From Bacillota bacterium (lineage in GTDB: Bacteria; Bacillota; Clostridia; Clostridiales; Caloramatoraceae), in contig JAEZLD010000154.1 in the NCBI GenBank assembly GCA_023415335.1, positions 1 through 33,267 on the forward strand: DNA of 33,267 bases, written 5' to 3'. This document shows, in pieces, positions 30,743 to 33,267 of this stretch. Under the pieces are notes generated by a model that saw only the letters and a list, made by a program, of their open reading frames with translations, was not told where the DNA came from and ran no database searches. Every line of letters begins with the position of its first letter. Within the stretch, counting starts at the first letter, position 1. Made by a program: the position numbers and the translations under genes.

Positions 30743-31496
30743 CCCCCTCACCTCCCAGAGCCGCCATGGTACTCAGTATCTCATGGTACATGGCATTTCG
30801 GTCCCTCTGCCCACGCACAAGCTCATTCCATAACCTTCCATCCTTAAGGAATAGAATACGTGAAGCATAAGAACCTACCACAGCATCATGGGTAACCATT
30901 AGTATGGTGGACAAAAGCTCTCTGTTCATCATTGAAAGAGTTTTCATAAGAAGCTTTGAATTTGCACTGTCTAACGCTCCTGTAGGCTCATCTGCAAGTA
31001 TAAGGTCTGGCTTTGTTATAAGCGCCCTTGCGCAGGCTGCTCTCTGACGTTGTCCTCCTGACAGCTCCATGGGGAACTTATTCAGCTGATCCTCAATGCC
31101 TAGCTTTTGTGCTACATCAAGCAGCTGTCTTTCACTTTCCTTAAAGCTGACTCTGCGTAGATTTAATGGAAGAGTAATATTTTCACCTATTGATAGTGTG
31201 TCCAGCAAATTATATTCTTGAAATATAAAGCCTAGCCTATCCCTTCTGAAAACCGCCATTTCAGCGTCATTCATTTGAGAAACGTCCTTATTACTTATGG
31301 TAATGCTTCCAGAGCTGACCCTGTCAATGGTTGAAATAGCATTCAAAAGCGTACTCTTACCTGAACCTGACGCACCCATAATCGCAGTAAAATCTCCCTG
31401 TTCCACAGAAAAGCTTACTCCATCAATGGCTTTAGTCACATTACTTCTGCTTCCATAATATTTTGTTACATCATGTAACTCTAATATTTTATTCAA
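30732..31496 (-). CDS. BceA-type ABC transporter ATPase
   Basis: This 254-aa single ABC domain powers the BceB-type permease. Walker A is GASGSGKST (about residues 36-44), the Q-loop is in FIFQEYNLLD, the signature is LSGGQRQRAA (about 138-147), Walker B is LILADEPTGALDS, and the switch histidine is in THD. I start it at TTG 31496 because GGAGGTG lies 6 nt upstream; the longer frame from ATG 31514 has that site inside it and adds residues not typical of the family. The gene follows the kinase by 75 nt, a gap that holds a candidate response-regulator site and promoter. Confidence 0.92.
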   Translation of the reverse strand: MNKILELHDVTKYYGSRSNVTKAIDGVSFSVEQGDFTAIMGASGSGKSTLLNAISTIDRVSSGSITISNKDVSQMNDAEMAVFRRDRLGFIFQEYNLLDTLSIGENITLPLNLRRVSFKESERQLLDVAQKLGIEDQLNKFPMELSGGQRQRAACARALITKPDLILADEPTGALDSANSKLLMKTLSMMNRELLSTILMVTHDAVVGSYASRILFLKDGRLWNELVRGQRDRNAMYHEILSTMAALGGEGDVR

Positions 31497-31571
31497 AATT
31501 AACACCTCCATCATGAAACCTATTCTATAGCAGTTAGCCTTCTTTTGGTATAACGCCAGCTTTCAGTTTCC

Positions 31572-31585
31572 TTACAGTTTTGTAA
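31572..31585. promoter_or_regulatory. Candidate BceR-type operator before the ABC genes
   Basis: TTACA-GTTT-TGTAA matches the TNACA-N4-TGTAA palindrome described for BceR-like regulators. It lies 76 nt upstream of the ATPase start, before a plausible TTATAC/TATAGA promoter. Its last TAA is the stop codon of the kinase gene. Confidence 0.6.
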
Positions 31586-32549
31586 GACTCCGAAATGTCA
31601 GTGTTATACGTGTATACTCGCCTTTCCTTGACTGAATATTATACCCAATATTCAGCTGATGGCAAAGCTGGCTTACTATATATAGTCCCATACCGGTGCT
31701 GCTTCCACTGTTTCTCCATTGTTCTCCTGTAAAGCCCCTATCAGTTACGCGGGAAAGCTCGTGGGCAGGGATACCAGGTCCATTATCCTCTACAATTACC
31801 GCACCCTCATCTGCCACGATTTTTATTTGACAACCCTTACAATACTTTACACAGTTTATAAATAGCTGCTTAAGTATGAATTCAAAAAGCTTTGCATCTG
31901 TTGGTGCTATAAAATCACCTTCTACTACAATACTGATTCCTGATGCAATAAGAAGCTCCATTTCATCGTGAACAGCCCTGTCAATCACTTTCCTTACAGA
32001 GATATTAGAAATCTGCAGATCCTTCTCAGTACTCCTCAATCGGGCATAATATAAAATACTCTCAGTAATATTATCAGCCCTTTTCAGCTCCTGTCTGAGT
32101 CTGCGTTCATCTCCTCCATTTGCCAGAATAAGCGAGCATGCTGTAAGCGGAGTCTTGATTTCATGCACCCATCCTTCCACATAATCATAGTATTCCTGCT
32201 TTTCTCTCTGCTCCTTCTTTACTGCTCCAATGGCCGATGAGGATATCTGCCTCATAATATAAAAATATTTCTCCTCAATGGGAGAAACCGGACGCTCTAA
32301 CAGCTCTCCAAGCAGGTATTTATCCTGTAATCCTGCCAACATGTTTTGAATATCCTTAAGCCTTTTATTAACAACATGCCAGCCAGTAAAAAACCATACA
32401 ATAGCTACAGTAAATTCACCTGAAAATAAAAGCAGTATAAATCCAGGGTCTACATCTGCAAAGAGCATTATTATGAACAAGTAAATCGAAAGCATGACAC
32501 AATAAAGCAAGGCTATAAGCTTTGACTTTATATATACCCTAAAGCTCAT
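31572..32549 (-). CDS. BceS-type intramembrane-sensing histidine kinase
   Basis: This 325-aa kinase has two N-terminal membrane helices (about residues 11-31 and 36-56) with almost no extracellular loop, the hallmark of BceS-like kinases that depend on their ABC partner for sensing. The H-box is VEGWVHEIKTPLTA (about 126-139, phospho-acceptor His in VHEIKTP). The N-box is LFINCVKY, G1 is VEDNGPGIP and G2 is GSSTGMGLYI. The ATG overlaps the stop of the response regulator gene (ATGA). It is read from the same transcript as the regulator and precedes the ABC genes. Confidence 0.93.
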   Translation of the reverse strand: MSFRVYIKSKLIALLYCVMLSIYLFIIMLFADVDPGFILLLFSGEFTVAIVWFFTGWHVVNKRLKDIQNMLAGLQDKYLLGELLERPVSPIEEKYFYIMRQISSSAIGAVKKEQREKQEYYDYVEGWVHEIKTPLTACSLILANGGDERRLRQELKRADNITESILYYARLRSTEKDLQISNISVRKVIDRAVHDEMELLIASGISIVVEGDFIAPTDAKLFEFILKQLFINCVKYCKGCQIKIVADEGAVIVEDNGPGIPAHELSRVTDRGFTGEQWRNSGSSTGMGLYIVSQLCHQLNIGYNIQSRKGEYTRITLTFRSLTKL

Positions 32550-33157
32550 AAGCGGTACCCCACTCCTCGTACAGTACGTATAAAGCTTTCTCCTCCGATG
32601 CAGGAAAGCTTCTCCCTAAGCCTGCTAATGTTCACATATAAAGTGTTCTCATCTATGTACATACTGTTTGACCATAGGTCTTCAATGATTTCATCCCTGG
32701 TACAAAGCTCCCTGTTCATAAGTACATACAATATGCGGGCCTCGTTTTTTGTAAGCTCTATGGATTCGCCTTCATATTCAACCTTGAGTTCAATTAGCTT
32801 AAGGCTGAGTCCTTTATATGAAAATACAGAAGGAGGAACACGTTTCAAAAGCCTTGCTATTCTAGCCAGCAGCACAGATGAATTATATGGCTTGCGTATA
32901 AAGTCATCTCCTCCAACCCCAAAAGCAATAAGCTCATCCTCAGGAGTATCCCTGGCTGTAAGAAATATTACTGGTATATTTGAGCTTTCACGGATCTTAC
33001 GGCATATTGTAAAGCCGCTCTCCCCTGGAAGGTTTACATCAAGAAGTGCCAGCTCACAAGGCAGTTCATTTACTGGAATGTAACCATTTGAGCGAAGAAG
33101 CGTATATAATTCCGTTCTTATGCTTTCATCATCCTCAACTATGAGTATTCTATCCAT
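32546..33157 (-). CDS. BceR-type (OmpR family) response regulator with shortened receiver domain
   Basis: This 203-aa regulator has an N-terminal receiver (EDD at 8-10, phospho-acceptor D40 in LLDVNLPGESG, Thr in FLTAR, Lys in RKPYN). The C-terminal OmpR-type winged helix contains ELTKNEARILYVLM, TLYVNISRLREKL and IRTVRGVGYRL. The receiver is short: only six residues (NELPCE) separate the second strand (GYIPV) from the third (LALLDV), where relatives have about 20-25. Helix 2 thus appears to be missing, and the acceptor Asp is at 40 instead of about 52-54. All catalytic residues remain. GTAGGTGA precedes the ATG. An extended -10 (TGGTATAAA) about 60-70 nt upstream may be its promoter. Confidence 0.9.
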   Translation of the reverse strand: MDRILIVEDDESIRTELYTLLRSNGYIPVNELPCELALLDVNLPGESGFTICRKIRESSNIPVIFLTARDTPEDELIAFGVGGDDFIRKPYNSSVLLARIARLLKRVPPSVFSYKGLSLKLIELKVEYEGESIELTKNEARILYVLMNRELCTRDEIIEDLWSNSMYIDENTLYVNISRLREKLSCIGGESFIRTVRGVGYRL

Positions 33158-33267
33158 TTTTTCACCTACTTACATAAAATAAGAGTCACTTAATTACTTG
33201 ACCTATACTTATTGAGTTTTTATACCACATGCTTATTGTAATATACAGAAGTAGAAAAATCCATATA

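Noticed and set aside
1..33267. CRISPR array, insertion sequence, prophage, tRNA or rRNA genes
   Set aside because: No spaced short repeats, transposase or phage genes, or cloverleaf/rRNA sequences were recognised in either strand.

Overview
The window looks like chromosome of a low-GC, amino-acid-fermenting anaerobic Firmicute (Clostridia, probably Peptostreptococcaceae or a close relative). The basis is a complete glycine reductase operon with in-frame UGA (selenocysteine) codons, a second reductase component-B pair, three grdA copies, a sigma-54 gene, and glycine, cobalamin and TPP riboswitches. No species can be named from the sequence alone. Almost every gene is on the minus strand; only a marR-type regulator and thiT are on plus.

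Layout. 1-1347: rpoN, cut by the window edge. 1478-7545: an operon read right to left as aldehyde dehydrogenase, grdH-type Sec protein, grdI-type proprotein, grdA (copy 1) and iron alcohol dehydrogenase, with a SorC-type regulator upstream (8149-9081). 9318-12609: a block of a dicarboxylate/amino-acid:cation symporter and a MalY/PatB-type PLP lyase, with a divergent MarR regulator, bounded by two near-identical terminators. 12740-13213: a monocistronic second grdA. 13435-21055: the glycine reductase operon grdX-trxB-trxA-grdE-grdA-grdB-grdC-grdD, headed by two glycine aptamers in series, each followed by its own terminator. 21554-22851: trmL and a Cof-type HAD phosphatase. 22920-26448: an ECF transporter (T, fused A-A, S) behind a cobalamin riboswitch. 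26607-27488: thiT behind a TPP riboswitch. 27487-28413: a TRM11-like methyltransferase. 28778-33157: a BceRS-BceAB-type two-component/ABC antimicrobial-peptide module.

How the genes work together. In the glycine operon, GrdB/GrdE bind glycine and pass a carboxymethyl group to the selenoprotein GrdA. GrdC/GrdD release acetyl phosphate, and TrxB/TrxA reduce GrdA. The left-hand operon supplies its own substrate-specific component B (GrdH/GrdI type) and its own GrdA, but no GrdC/GrdD or thioredoxin, so it probably borrows these from the glycine operon. The linked Fe-alcohol dehydrogenase and aldehyde dehydrogenase suggest oxidation of an alcohol to the reductase substrate. The most attractive reading is choline to betaine aldehyde to glycine betaine, then reduction to trimethylamine and acetyl phosphate. 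This is an inference: the substrate is not proven by sequence.

The Sec-encoding genes (grdA x3, grdB, grdH) are each broken by an in-frame UGA; coordinates below give the full reading frames. A short hairpin (candidate bacterial SECIS) follows each UGA.
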